Positions 50,571 to 59,898 of a stretch of 60,062 bases of DNA are shown here, piece after piece. Source of the stretch: CAYRYU01 sp964428355 (lineage in GTDB: Bacteria > Muiribacteriota > Ozemobacteria > Ozemobacterales > Ozemobacteraceae); NCBI GenBank assembly GCA_964428355.1, contig CAYRYU010000040.1, forward strand, positions 1 to 60,062, in the 5' to 3' direction. How positions within the stretch are numbered: the first letter of the stretch is position 1; each line of letters opens with the position of its first letter. A program made the translations under genes and the position numbers. The notes beneath the pieces are model-generated. The model searched no databases. It was not told where the DNA came from and saw nothing but the letters and a program-made list of their open reading frames with translations.

Positions 50571-50599
50571 TGGAAATCCCGGGAAGGATGTGTTATCAT
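50571..50599 (+). promoter_or_regulatory. Promoter of the HD-GYP/BMP/STN gene string
   Basis: TGGAAA (50571-50576), 17 bp, TATCAT (50594-50599); start near 50606, 34 nt before the ATG, with CAGGAGAG as ribosome site. The -35 is mediocre. Confidence 0.45.
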
Positions 50600-50639
50600 T
50601 TTTTTCAATGTACACAACTCGATTTCAGGAGAGCCTCCC

Positions 50640-51593
50640 ATGAAACCTCTCGAATTGAGCTCGATCGGCGGAATCTGGAAGTCCGCATTGGTTGTTCTGA
50701 CCAGGTCCCTCGAGCAGGCGGGACCGGCTCCGCAGGTCTGGTTTCCCTGGGGGGCTGCCTGGCGGGGCCAGGACGCATCGGGTACCCTTCCCCCGACGAA
50801 TTTCCCGCCCGAGCTGGTCAACCCCAAGGCTTCCCATTTCGGGGGAAGAAACTGGAGGGGGGTCCACGCCGCGGGTTTCACATGGCTCATCAGCCTGAAG
50901 GCCGGTGAGGCCCGTCTCCCGGATTTCGACGCGTGGAAACCCTGTGCCGAATCGGTCCGCATCCTCGAGATCCTGGGCGAGTTCATACGCCTCGAGTGCC
51001 TCCTGGGCCTCACGATGAAGATCCTCGAGAACCGTGCAAGCGAGCATGCCGGCCACTGGGACCGCGTCAGGAATCTTTGCGTCGCGATCGGTAGGAGGAT
51101 GGGCCTTTCCGACCGGGAGCTGGTCGATCTCGAGCTCGCGGGGATGCTCCATGACATCGGGAAGGTCGCACTTCCCTCCGCCATCCTCGAGGAGACCCGT
51201 CCTCTTTCGGCCGCCGAGCGAAAGCAGATCGAAAGCCACTCCATGATCGGAGCCTCCATGATCCGGGAAATCCCGGGCCTCGACAGGGTTTCCGAGTGTG
51301 TCCTCCACCACCACGAGGCCCCGGACGGCTCAGGATACCCGAAGGGCATCAGGAGTCCCGACATCCCCCTCAACTCGCTGATCATCGGCGCGGCGGATGC
51401 ATTCGATGCCATGACCCACTACCGTCCCTACGCATCCGAGCGGACATACAAGGAGTCGATGGAGGAGCTCGTGAAGCATTCGGGGAAATATGACGACCGG
51501 GTACTCTGGGCTCTCCAGGAGGTCCTCAAGAACCTCGGGATCCTCGATACCAGGCCGATCTCGCCGCCGCAAGTCCTCGAAGATACCAACTGA
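50640..51593 (+). CDS. HD-GYP domain phosphodiesterase
   Basis: A 317-residue cytoplasmic protein. The N-terminal ~115 residues are a unique domain with Trp-rich segments (VWFPWGAAWRGQDA). The HD-GYP domain shows HAGHWDRV, MLHDIGKVALP (HD near 170) and HHHEAPDGSGYPKG (GYP near 232). HD-GYP proteins cleave cyclic di-GMP or cyclic GMP-AMP. The two metal-binding His/Asp sets look complete. It opens a plus-strand string followed by a BMP-type binding protein (15 bp) and an STN protein (54 bp). Confidence 0.88.
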   Translation: MKPLELSSIGGIWKSALVVLTRSLEQAGPAPQVWFPWGAAWRGQDASGTLPPTNFPPELVNPKASHFGGRNWRGVHAAGFTWLISLKAGEARLPDFDAWKPCAESVRILEILGEFIRLECLLGLTMKILENRASEHAGHWDRVRNLCVAIGRRMGLSDRELVDLELAGMLHDIGKVALPSAILEETRPLSAAERKQIESHSMIGASMIREIPGLDRVSECVLHHHEAPDGSGYPKGIRSPDIPLNSLIIGAADAFDAMTHYRPYASERTYKESMEELVKHSGKYDDRVLWALQEVLKNLGILDTRPISPPQVLEDTN

Positions 51594-51608
51594 TTCCCGG
51601 AGGAATCC

Positions 51609-52610
51609 ATGAAAATTTTCCGTTCCCTCCAGCTTTTCACGATCATCGCCATCAATGTCCTCGTCCTCGTCTTGGCCCCGGCCGTTTTCGCGGAGAATCC
51701 CGCCCCCTTGCGGGTGGGAATCGTCCTCTCCATCGGAGGCCTGGGTGACAGATCCTTCAACGACGCAACCTATGCGGGTGTCCAACTCATCCGCAAGATA
51801 CCGGGATGTTCCGTCGAGGTGATCGAACCCGCCGACGGGAGCGCGATCGAACCCGCTCTCGAGTTTCTGGTTTCGTCCGGGTTCGACCTCGTGACCGGGG
51901 TCGGGGTCTTCGCGGCCGAACCCGTCCGTCGGGTCGCAGAGCGTCACCCCCGGAAGACCTTCATCCTGCTCGATTCCGTTGTTGATCTCCCCAACGTCCA
52001 GTCGATCCTTTTCAACGAGGAGGAGGGCTCCTTTTTCGCCGGGGCATTCGCCGGTCTCCTGACGAAATCAGGAAAGATCGGCTTCCTTGGCGGAATGGAT
52101 TCCCCCGTCATCCGTACATTCGAGCGCGGATTCGCCCGTGGAGCGGCATTCGTCAAGCCCGAGGTCAAGGTCCTGTCCAGGTATGCCGGGCCCACACCCG
52201 AAGCGTTCAATCAACCCGACCTCGGCCGGAAACTGGGCCTGGAAATGGCCGCCGAACAGGCGGATTTCATCTACCATGCCGCGGGAGCGACGGGAAACGG
52301 GTTGATCGAAGCGGCCCGGTTCGGAGACTTCCTCGTGATCGGAGTCGACACCGACCAGTCGGCGATCGTTCCCGGAAAGGTCGCCGCGAGCATGGTGAAA
52401 CGACTCGATATCGCTCTCGACCGCGCCGTAAGGGCATTCTCGGCCGGCAAGCTGAAGTGCGGGGTCCTCACGCTGGGCCTTGCGGACGGGGGCGTCGAGC
52501 TCGCCATCTCCCGTTTCAACAAGAACCTCGTCACTCCGGTCATCCGCGATCGCCTCAAGGAGGTCGAGACCTTCCTCCTCCACCAGATCGCCAACCAGCC
52601 GGGAAAATAG
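51609..52610 (+). CDS. BMP/PnrA-family substrate-binding protein
   Basis: A 333-residue exported protein. Signal peptide ends VLAPAVFAENP. The mature part is the BMP (PnrA-like) family, which usually binds nucleosides for ABC import: IGGLGDRSFNDATYAG, GVGVFAAEPVRRVA, GFLGGMDSPVIRTFERGFA and VIGVDTDQS are all present. The lipobox Cys typical of family members is absent, so it may be free in the periplasm. No ABC permease is adjacent. GGAGGAA precedes the ATG. It lies 15 bp after the HD-GYP gene, suggesting nucleoside sensing tied to the cyclic nucleotide enzyme. Confidence 0.85.
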   Translation: MKIFRSLQLFTIIAINVLVLVLAPAVFAENPAPLRVGIVLSIGGLGDRSFNDATYAGVQLIRKIPGCSVEVIEPADGSAIEPALEFLVSSGFDLVTGVGVFAAEPVRRVAERHPRKTFILLDSVVDLPNVQSILFNEEEGSFFAGAFAGLLTKSGKIGFLGGMDSPVIRTFERGFARGAAFVKPEVKVLSRYAGPTPEAFNQPDLGRKLGLEMAAEQADFIYHAAGATGNGLIEAARFGDFLVIGVDTDQSAIVPGKVAASMVKRLDIALDRAVRAFSAGKLKCGVLTLGLADGGVELAISRFNKNLVTPVIRDRLKEVETFLLHQIANQPGK

Positions 52611-52664
52611 ACGCGCAGAAGCCGTTCCCCGGCGGGGGACGGACAAATTCACCAGGAGGCACAC

Positions 52665-53546
52665 ATGCGACCGAGATTTCCCTCCCTTGCCGCCCTCTCC
52701 CTTCTTTTCCTGTTCGTTGTATCGGCTTCCTTCGCGGGACTCGAGCACAAGATCTCCCTCGATTTCCGGGATGCCGACATCCGGGATATCATCAAGCTGA
52801 TCGCAACAAAGTCCGGGTTCAACATCGTCGCGGAAAAGAGCGTCCGGGGGAATGTCACGATCCGTCTTACCGACATCACCTGCGCCCGGGCCCTCGACCT
52901 GGTCTGTGAGGGGAACGGGTTTGCCTGGACCCTCCAGAAGGGCGCGATCCTGGTCTCGGACGAAAAGAAACTTCCCGTGTTGACCCGCTCGGTCCACATG
53001 AAAAACACCCCCGCCATCGAGATGTTCAAGATCGTCGCCCAGGCCGTCAAGAAGGATTGCCGGGGAGCGGTCCATGAGGATCTGAACTCCGTCATCTTCA
53101 CAGCCCGGGCCTCCACCATCCGGGAAGTCGAACGTATCGTCCGTGACAACGACCTGCCCCGCCGATATATCGACGGGACCATCGTGATCGCACAGGGCAA
53201 GGACAAATCCGCCGCCCGTTTCAAGACCGGCCTCGGCGACGAGGTCTATTTTTCCAACGGCTCGACCGTCCTGTACCCGGGCGGTGCCGACCAGCCGCCG
53301 AAGGAAATGGAAACCGGTATCCGGGCCACTCTCCGGACCATCCTTATAAACAAGGATGGGGACCTCGAGGGGGAGCTGAAGGTGGAATCCTCCTTCGTGC
53401 AGGCTTTCTCCAACAACGGAATGTATCCCATCAAGGGCGGGCAGAAGTTCAACTCCTCTTTCAAAGCGGCCAGGGGCAAGAGCACCCGCATCTTCCAGTT
53501 CGTTCGGGAGGGTCTTCCCTTCACCGTAACCCTCTCCTGGAAGTAG
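52665..53546 (+). CDS. Secretin/TonB N-terminal (STN) domain protein
   Basis: A 293-residue exported protein. After the signal peptide (LFLFVVSASFAG) it has KISLDFRDADIRDIIKLIA and GNVTIRLTDITCARALDLVC, the STN/N0 domain of PilQ-type secretins, followed by a second N1-like domain (TRSVHMKNTPAIEMFKIVA, IREVERIVRDND) and a beta-rich C-terminal domain. The secretin channel itself is absent, so it is an orphan N-domain protein, perhaps a partner of a pilus or secretion channel. It is the last gene before a repeat block. CAGGAGG precedes the ATG. Confidence 0.82.
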   Translation: MRPRFPSLAALSLLFLFVVSASFAGLEHKISLDFRDADIRDIIKLIATKSGFNIVAEKSVRGNVTIRLTDITCARALDLVCEGNGFAWTLQKGAILVSDEKKLPVLTRSVHMKNTPAIEMFKIVAQAVKKDCRGAVHEDLNSVIFTARASTIREVERIVRDNDLPRRYIDGTIVIAQGKDKSAARFKTGLGDEVYFSNGSTVLYPGGADQPPKEMETGIRATLRTILINKDGDLEGELKVESSFVQAFSNNGMYPIKGGQKFNSSFKAARGKSTRIFQFVREGLPFTVTLSWK

Positions 53547-53548
53547 GA

Positions 53549-53934
53549 ATCCGGAAATGCCACGGAGTCACTGAGCCACCGAGGGTTCCCCGGACAATTT
53601 CTCCTCGATTTCCGATTGTTTTGGAGACGATCTTCCCGGGGTTCTTTCCATGGGTTCTTGCCTGACTCGGTGTCTCGGTGCCTCGGTGGCTTCTCAGTTC
53701 TCCCCCGCAGGATGATCCGGAAATGCCACGGAGTCACTGAGCCACCGAGGGTTCCCCGGACAATTTCTCNNNNNNNNNNNNNNNNNNNNNNNNNNNNNNN
53801 NNNNNNNNNNNNNNNNNNNNNNNNNNNNNNNNNNNNNNNNNNNNNNNNNNNNNNNNNNNNNNNNNNNNNCGGGGTTCTTTCCATGGGTTCTTGCCTGACT
53901 CGGTGTCTCGGTGCCTCGGTGGCTCCATGGCTTC
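53549..53934. repeat. Tandem 166-bp repeat spanning an assembly gap
   Basis: A unit starting ATCCGGAAATGCCACGGAG at 53549 begins again at 53715, a period of 166 bp. Each unit has imperfect inverted ends: GCCACGGAGTCACTGAGCC near the left and GCCTCGGTGGC near the right. The second copy is interrupted by 100 N. Copy number is therefore uncertain. No gene is seen in these 388 bases. Confidence 0.85.
53770..53869. other. Assembly gap of 100 N
   Basis: Exactly 100 undetermined bases inside the second copy of the repeat, between positions matching offsets 54 and 88 of the first copy. The real missing length is probably 33 bp, or 33 plus a multiple of 166. Confidence 0.95.
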
Positions 53935-56910
53935 TCAGGTTTCTCGCGGAGGATGATCGAAAAGGGAGAGGACCTCGTAGAGGGGGAAGGACCGCGAGCG
54001 CCCCTTGATGGCCGTTCTTTCGAGGAATCTGAGGCGCACTTTTCCACCCAGGGCCCGGATCGTCGAGGGGGCGACCAGGATTCCGGTCTCGGAGGCTTTT
54101 TTTGCCTGAACCTTGAATCGGGCAGCGAGGTTGACCGCGTTCCCGATAACGGAAAAATCGAGCTGGCCGTGTTTCGAACCGATCCTCCCCGACAGGACCT
54201 GGCCCGTCGCGATCCCGATGTCACAGACGGGCGGGACAGCGAACTTTTCCCATTTCCCCCGGAAAATGCTCGAGAGTGCTTCCTGAAGCTCGAGTGCGGT
54301 TCGGACTGCGCCCCAGGAATGGTGGGGCTTCCCCGGTCGGGGCCGAAACACCGCCATCAGCGTTTCCTCGTGAAGCTTGTCGAGGCTTCCGCCGTTCGCG
54401 GATATCACACGTTCCCCTTCCGAGAAGAAGAGGTTCAAAACCTCGATCACCGCTTCTCCGGGGGCATCCGAAAACCAGTCCCTGAAACCGCGCAGACTCG
54501 CGAACAGGGCCGTGACCTCGGTCAATTCCCCGCCGGGGTCGAGAGCCCCATCCGACCTGGCCTGAACCACCTCGAGCACCTCATCCGAGACGAACCTCGA
54601 CAGCTCGTCGCGGTGCCGCAGCCCCTGGACCATTTCCCCGAAAGCCTTTCCCACCCCCCCCAGCTCGTCCCCCCCGCTGATGGCAATCCTTTCGGGATAC
54701 TCCCCTTTCTCCACGGCAACGGCGACGCGTTCCAGCTCGGAAATCGGGGAGCTGAACACCCGCCCCATGAGGACGACGACGGTAAGGAGCAGGAAGAGGA
54801 AGTAGGCCGCTCCTCCTGCCGTGATCGGGAAAAGGGAATCCGCCTGGGACGCGGTGGCCCAGGAGAAAAGGAGGCAGGGGAAGAACGGGACAGGACTCCC
54901 GGCAGCCAGGGTTTCGCGGCGGTTCCATTTCCCAGAAATGGAGAAACCCATTCCCCTGGAAATGCTCGATCGGACCATGGGAAGGAGCTTGCGCCAGTCA
55001 CCGTCCCCGGGTTTCCAGAAAGCCCCCAACAGCCTGGTTCCGTTCGCCCGGTCGAGTTTCAGGACCGCGGTCCCGAGCTTCCAACTTCCGATCCCTTCCT
55101 GGAAGGTCTCCATCAGGTCGCTGTTCATTTTCAAAAACGTTTCGAGAACAGCCTCGGGGTTGAACCGGAAAACGACGGCGCCGCTCCGGGTGCCACTCCC
55201 GATGGGTAATCCAGCCAGAAGCTGGTCATGGGGCCCCAGCTGGAAGACCGAAACGCGGCCGGGCCGTGCGAGAAAACTTCCGATCGCGGAAGTCTCGAGC
55301 GGAAGCCCATAGACCATCAACTTTTTCTTCTTATCCGAGCTCGCGCGCATCCCGAGAATATAGGCCCTTGCCATTTCGCGGAAGGCATCGCACATCGTCT
55401 TGGGCCAGGCTTCCATGGGATCAACCGAGAATCGGAGCCGGAAATCCCCATCGTCCGCGGCAATCCCCAGGAGTTCCGAGACCGGAAGACCCCGGCAGGA
55501 CTTTCTCAAAGCTCCGCTGAGGCTGGCGATCGTTCCCACCGACCCCTCGAGCCCCCGGGAGATTTCCAACAGCCGGTAGTTCAGCTCGATCAGGAAACCG
55601 CGAAGCATCCTGTCCAACAGGGCCTGCCGAAGCTCGAGGCGAGCCCGGACCGTCTCCCGGTTGCGTTCCCTTTCAACCGATCCCTGGAGCAGGATCCCGA
55701 AAAGCAGGAGGACTATCGGAAGGAACCCCGCGGTAACTGCTCCGACGAGGATCTTTCCCCGAAGTCTGAAGGGAAAGGAAAACCCGAAGAGAAAAGCTGC
55801 CCCGAACGCGCAGGATCCAAGGAATCCGATCGTCAGCAGAGCGCTCCGGATCCATGGGATATGTCCTTCGAAGGGGTGCCGGATCCCTGACGGGGTGATC
55901 GTGACCGAAAGCTCGAGACATTCAGCCCCCTTTGTCGCCTGGAAACCGCCCCCACCGGTCAGCAAGCCGAGATACCATTGGCCCGGGCGCCCGAAAAGAT
56001 GCTTCCCGAGACCGTCCTCACGGAAAATGAGGGCCTCGTCCTTATCACGCAGCTTTTTCGCGGCAGCCTCCGGTTCCGACCACCTCCAGGAACGCCTGAC
56101 CTCGGGGAAAAGGGGCCGGGAAGCGCAAGCCCGGAGTATTCGCGCCGGGTCGAGGTCCCGCTCCCTCACGACGACCAGGCATCCGCCCCGGACCGGGGCA
56201 TCACGACCGGTGCCAGCGGTGAAAAGGGCGTAGAAGGCGAAAAGCCTCCCTCCGCCGAAAGACCGGGACATCATCGCGATCGGGATCCACGGCCGGATAA
56301 CGACCCTCGAAACATCCCCAAGGATGCTGGTCTGATATCCCATTGCCCTTTGTCGTTCACGGTCCCTTCTTGCTTCGGCCTTATCTTCATCCAGCGCCTC
56401 CCTCGGAGGGGGTGATCCGTCCGACCCTCTGCGCAGATCCTGTCCCGAGGCATTCTTCAGGATCTGAAGGATCGGTTGCCGGGGAACGGCTCCTTTCCAT
56501 TCGGAAGAAACGTCCGACCACAGCCCGTCGGTATCGGGACCATGCCAGAAGATACCCAGAATCGGAAACCCCGCCGACCTCTCGACCTGTTTCCTGAGAG
56601 CAGCCGCTTTCAACGGAGAGACGGGGGCAAGAAAGGTCGACCCCTTTCGCGGAAGGCCTTTCCAGACTTTCCTGACTGCCGCCCCCAACCTTCTCTCCAG
56701 AAAGGAGGGAGTCTCGAGATCTTTCACGAAAGCCCCCATTTCCTGCAAGAGAAGATCGTTCTGGGAAATCTTCCGTCCTTCCCTCTCCTGCGCAATTCCC
56801 CGCTGGAGGGCCGTCCAGAGCAGGACTCCGGGAAGGATCACGAAAAAAATCCATCCGAGGAGGAGCAGGTGCCCCGGAGGACGGAAGCGGGCTTCCAACC
56901 CGTTGCTCAC
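53935..56910 (-). CDS. Transmembrane class III cyclase subunit B (lacks metal aspartates)
   Basis: A 991-residue protein with TM near 15-35, extracytoplasmic domain, TMs near 350-375 and 383-405, second extracytoplasmic domain, TM near 695-715, HAMP (about 715-770) and a class III cyclase domain (about 797-985). The metal-binding positions are lost: FASLRGF (Ser805 for Asp) and KLHEET (Glu849 for Asp). Yet Lys845 and the transition-state pair are kept: IGNAVNLAARF (Asn927, Arg931), with Asn924 at the base-selecting Asp position. Alone it should be inactive. The start is GTG at 56910 after GGGGAGG, overlapping the upstream cyclase stop as GTGA. It is likely the C2-like half of a heterodimer. 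Confidence 0.85.
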   Translation of the reverse strand: MSNGLEARFRPPGHLLLLGWIFFVILPGVLLWTALQRGIAQEREGRKISQNDLLLQEMGAFVKDLETPSFLERRLGAAVRKVWKGLPRKGSTFLAPVSPLKAAALRKQVERSAGFPILGIFWHGPDTDGLWSDVSSEWKGAVPRQPILQILKNASGQDLRRGSDGSPPPREALDEDKAEARRDRERQRAMGYQTSILGDVSRVVIRPWIPIAMMSRSFGGGRLFAFYALFTAGTGRDAPVRGGCLVVVRERDLDPARILRACASRPLFPEVRRSWRWSEPEAAAKKLRDKDEALIFREDGLGKHLFGRPGQWYLGLLTGGGGFQATKGAECLELSVTITPSGIRHPFEGHIPWIRSALLTIGFLGSCAFGAAFLFGFSFPFRLRGKILVGAVTAGFLPIVLLLFGILLQGSVERERNRETVRARLELRQALLDRMLRGFLIELNYRLLEISRGLEGSVGTIASLSGALRKSCRGLPVSELLGIAADDGDFRLRFSVDPMEAWPKTMCDAFREMARAYILGMRASSDKKKKLMVYGLPLETSAIGSFLARPGRVSVFQLGPHDQLLAGLPIGSGTRSGAVVFRFNPEAVLETFLKMNSDLMETFQEGIGSWKLGTAVLKLDRANGTRLLGAFWKPGDGDWRKLLPMVRSSISRGMGFSISGKWNRRETLAAGSPVPFFPCLLFSWATASQADSLFPITAGGAAYFLFLLLTVVVLMGRVFSSPISELERVAVAVEKGEYPERIAISGGDELGGVGKAFGEMVQGLRHRDELSRFVSDEVLEVVQARSDGALDPGGELTEVTALFASLRGFRDWFSDAPGEAVIEVLNLFFSEGERVISANGGSLDKLHEETLMAVFRPRPGKPHHSWGAVRTALELQEALSSIFRGKWEKFAVPPVCDIGIATGQVLSGRIGSKHGQLDFSVIGNAVNLAARFKVQAKKASETGILVAPSTIRALGGKVRLRFLERTAIKGRSRSFPLYEVLSLFDHPPRET

Positions 56911-59852
56911 ACCCTGTCCTCCCCGTTCTCTGCTATCTCCCACGCGCCGCAAGCGGTTTCATCGTCCACCCCGATCTTTCCCAGGATGGAACCGGAAGGA
57001 AGGAATGAGGCGATCTCGGATGAAACGACGATCCGGGAGCGGGTGGAATGCGCTGTGAGGCTCTCGAGACGTCCGGCATCACCAACCGCGGGACCGATGA
57101 CGGTGAAATCCCGTCGGCCTCGGGCGCTTCCCAGTTCCACGCAGACGACGATCCCTGCCGCGAGACCGATTCCGTTCTCGATCTCGAACTCCCCCTCCAT
57201 CCTTCGGCCGGAGTTGAAGGTTCCCAGCCGGCGGCGCATCCCCCGGGCAGCCTCAACCGCCTCCCGGACGGGCAGTCCGCCCCCCGGCAGTTCGAAGAAA
57301 ACCGCCTGGATGGCGTCTCCGATCAGCTTGAGGACGGTGCCTCCGCCTTCCGTGATGGCCTCCCCCATCTCGGTGAAATAGTCGTTCAATGCCGAAACCA
57401 GCCGGTCGGGAGGGAATCTCTCGGTGAGCGTGGTGAAACCCCGGATGTCCGAGACCAGCAGGATCGCCCGGACTCTTTCACCGCTGCGTCTTTCGTCCGA
57501 ATCTCCTCCGGAAAGCACGTTGGAAACGAGCCTCTCGGGAAGGAACCGGCGAAGCCGCTCACGTTGCTGGAGAGCTTCTGCCATTCGGTTGAAGGAGGCC
57601 GCCACCCCGGCGAACTCATCGGCCGAATGGATCCGGACGCGGGTCGAAAACCGGCCACGGGCGATCTCGCGGGAGCCTTCCTCCAGGACCTTGATGGGGT
57701 CGATGAAAAGGTAGGAAAGCAGCTCCGCCATGAGGAGGACCCCCAGGGAACCGAAAAGCCCAACCAGGATCAAAACTGGAATTCCCAGCTTCCCCACCAA
57801 TCTCGAGGGCTCCAGTTCGGCTTGGGCGACCACGAGCAGGGGAAAATCCCCCGCCCGTTCCCAAACCTGAATCACGACCCTTCCGCTCTTCCGATGGATC
57901 CTGCTCCCAGACCTTTTCTGCGGAGCGTCTTTCCCGACGATTTCGAGGAGGGATTCATCCATCAGCGCAACCTTGGGCCACCCCGTGTCGATGGTCTGGT
58001 TCAGGAGGGCGGGGAAAGCCGCCATCCGGATCTCGGCATTGGGAAGGGATTTCCGGTAGAGGTGCTTCCATTTCTTCTTTTCGGGGTCGATGAACCTTTC
58101 GGACAACCCCTCCCAGGAATTCATCCTCACGAAAGCCAACCCGCCGGCGGGGGAACTGCCCTCCGGCTCCGAAGGAAGGACGAAGAAGTTCATTTTCCGA
58201 TCTTCCTGGACCTCGAAGAAGGAGGGGATTTCGAGACCTTCCATCGGCAGGGCAAGGTCGATCCTTTTCGCGGACCAGAAGTGGTCCACGATATCGCCCT
58301 TTAGGTAGTCCACCTGCTTTTCCTTGCCCTTGGGAATTGCACCAAGGTCCTCGAGCAACATCCTTCCGAGGAACCGGTAGGCGGGGAGGGCCTGGCCACC
58401 GTGGACAACCCGATGGGTCGCTTCCTTTCCATCGGCGCGAAGCAGGTAAGCACCGTTGACCCCGAACCCCCTTTCGACGATTCTCGGGAACTGCTCCCGG
58501 AGCACCTTTTCGGGAACCGAAATCAACGCCTGAAGATCGATCTTCACTGCAAGGTTCCAAAGGAGCCTCTCGCAAAGCCACCCCTGGAAACGCATCGCAA
58601 GGTGCCGGGCAAGGTTCCGGGTTTCCATGAGGACATGGACGGGGGAGCCCCGTTCATACATCCGTGCGAGGTGGAGGGAAACGAGCCCGACCCCGATTCC
58701 CGGAAAAGTCATTACCAGAGCCACTATTCCGACGAGCTTCCATCGCAGACCCGCGGAGAGGCGGGCCTCCCGACGAAACCAGGAGAGCCCGACGAGCGAA
58801 AAGACCGCCAGGGCGATCCCCCCCCCCGTCCGGACCGCGGAGAGGAACCCGACAAAGGGATTCGATCCGTGTTCCTTGGTGACCTCGACGGAAAGGAAGG
58901 GGCGAAGCCCGGGGCCCGGAACCCGGAGCCCCATCAGGAAAGCCGGGGGAAGGATCCCCATGAGTCGGATCGAATCTCCCGACGAGGCGAACCCCGGCTC
59001 CCGATCAGCCTCGTCCCAAACCAGCTTTCGCCGGATCCGTTCCTTTCGGGACTTTCCCAGAGCCCGTTCGAGAACCTTTCCGGGTCGGATTGCGTCTTCC
59101 GGAAAGAGAAAAACGTAACCCCCAAAAGTCGCCCTCGGCTGCCTGAAAGATGAATGGAAGAATCGTGGGACGAGAAATAGCGTCTGATTCCCGAAAACAT
59201 CCGAGAATCCCTGCGTGATACCGATTGCGGGCAGGTTGACACTCCAATATGACCCAAAAAGCCGTTCGGAAAGGATGGCCCGCATATCCGAGAAGTTGCG
59301 AAACCCCTTCTCGGATGCATGCTCGTTACAGTCGGGAAAAGCTTCCTCCGTGAGCCATTTCTTCTCGGCCAACGAATACTTCCAGGCCACCATGTCGGAG
59401 TAGTCAGCGATCAGGGTGGGGCTCGCCGTCTCCCGCATTCTTTTCCCCGCCCTGATCCAGAAATGCCGGAAATCGGTGTCGGCAACGACCGCGAGGAGAG
59501 GCTCGAGAGAGTATTCCGCCCGGAGGGCGTTCAATCTCCTTTCGAGGAAACCTCCATCGAAGAGGCCAGGGTCGACGCCGGGTTTCACGGGAAGGATCGT
59601 CTTCTCCCTGGCAGCGAGTATTCCATCGGCCTGATCGAGTTCGTCCAGAACCGATTCGATGAACCGGTCCGCTTCGAGATCCTGGTAGAGATCCTCCTGC
59701 TCGGTCAGCAGGATCTGCCTGAGTTCGAGATCGAGCTGGAGTTCCTCGTCATCCCTGAGACCCGAGAGCCGGGAGTCCAGAAATACGAGAGGGACCGCCA
59801 GCACGAAGAACCCCATCGCAAGGATGAGGAACTTCCAGCCGCGGTCGGTCAT
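56907..59852 (-). CDS. Transmembrane class III cyclase subunit A (keeps metal aspartates)
   Basis: A 981-residue protein with the same plan as its partner: TM near 6-27, extracytoplasmic domain, TMs near 340-360 and 370-395, second extracytoplasmic domain, TM near 690-715, HAMP, and a cyclase domain (about 795-975). Both metal aspartates are present: VSDIRGFT (Asp802) and KLIGDAI (Lys842, Asp846). The base-selecting and transition-state positions are lost: IGPAVGDAGRL has Pro921 and Gly924 where Asp and Asn are expected; Arg928 remains. This is the reverse of the downstream protein. It ends 47 bp after the HtpG stop region and overlaps its partner by 4 nt. Probably the C1-like half of an obligate heterodimer making cAMP or cGMP. 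Confidence 0.88.
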   Translation of the reverse strand: MTDRGWKFLILAMGFFVLAVPLVFLDSRLSGLRDDEELQLDLELRQILLTEQEDLYQDLEADRFIESVLDELDQADGILAAREKTILPVKPGVDPGLFDGGFLERRLNALRAEYSLEPLLAVVADTDFRHFWIRAGKRMRETASPTLIADYSDMVAWKYSLAEKKWLTEEAFPDCNEHASEKGFRNFSDMRAILSERLFGSYWSVNLPAIGITQGFSDVFGNQTLFLVPRFFHSSFRQPRATFGGYVFLFPEDAIRPGKVLERALGKSRKERIRRKLVWDEADREPGFASSGDSIRLMGILPPAFLMGLRVPGPGLRPFLSVEVTKEHGSNPFVGFLSAVRTGGGIALAVFSLVGLSWFRREARLSAGLRWKLVGIVALVMTFPGIGVGLVSLHLARMYERGSPVHVLMETRNLARHLAMRFQGWLCERLLWNLAVKIDLQALISVPEKVLREQFPRIVERGFGVNGAYLLRADGKEATHRVVHGGQALPAYRFLGRMLLEDLGAIPKGKEKQVDYLKGDIVDHFWSAKRIDLALPMEGLEIPSFFEVQEDRKMNFFVLPSEPEGSSPAGGLAFVRMNSWEGLSERFIDPEKKKWKHLYRKSLPNAEIRMAAFPALLNQTIDTGWPKVALMDESLLEIVGKDAPQKRSGSRIHRKSGRVVIQVWERAGDFPLLVVAQAELEPSRLVGKLGIPVLILVGLFGSLGVLLMAELLSYLFIDPIKVLEEGSREIARGRFSTRVRIHSADEFAGVAASFNRMAEALQQRERLRRFLPERLVSNVLSGGDSDERRSGERVRAILLVSDIRGFTTLTERFPPDRLVSALNDYFTEMGEAITEGGGTVLKLIGDAIQAVFFELPGGGLPVREAVEAARGMRRRLGTFNSGRRMEGEFEIENGIGLAAGIVVCVELGSARGRRDFTVIGPAVGDAGRLESLTAHSTRSRIVVSSEIASFLPSGSILGKIGVDDETACGAWEIAENGEDRV

Positions 59853-59898
59853 CGGGGGAACAAGGCCCGGGAAGACCCGGGCGGGGCGGATCCCCAGC

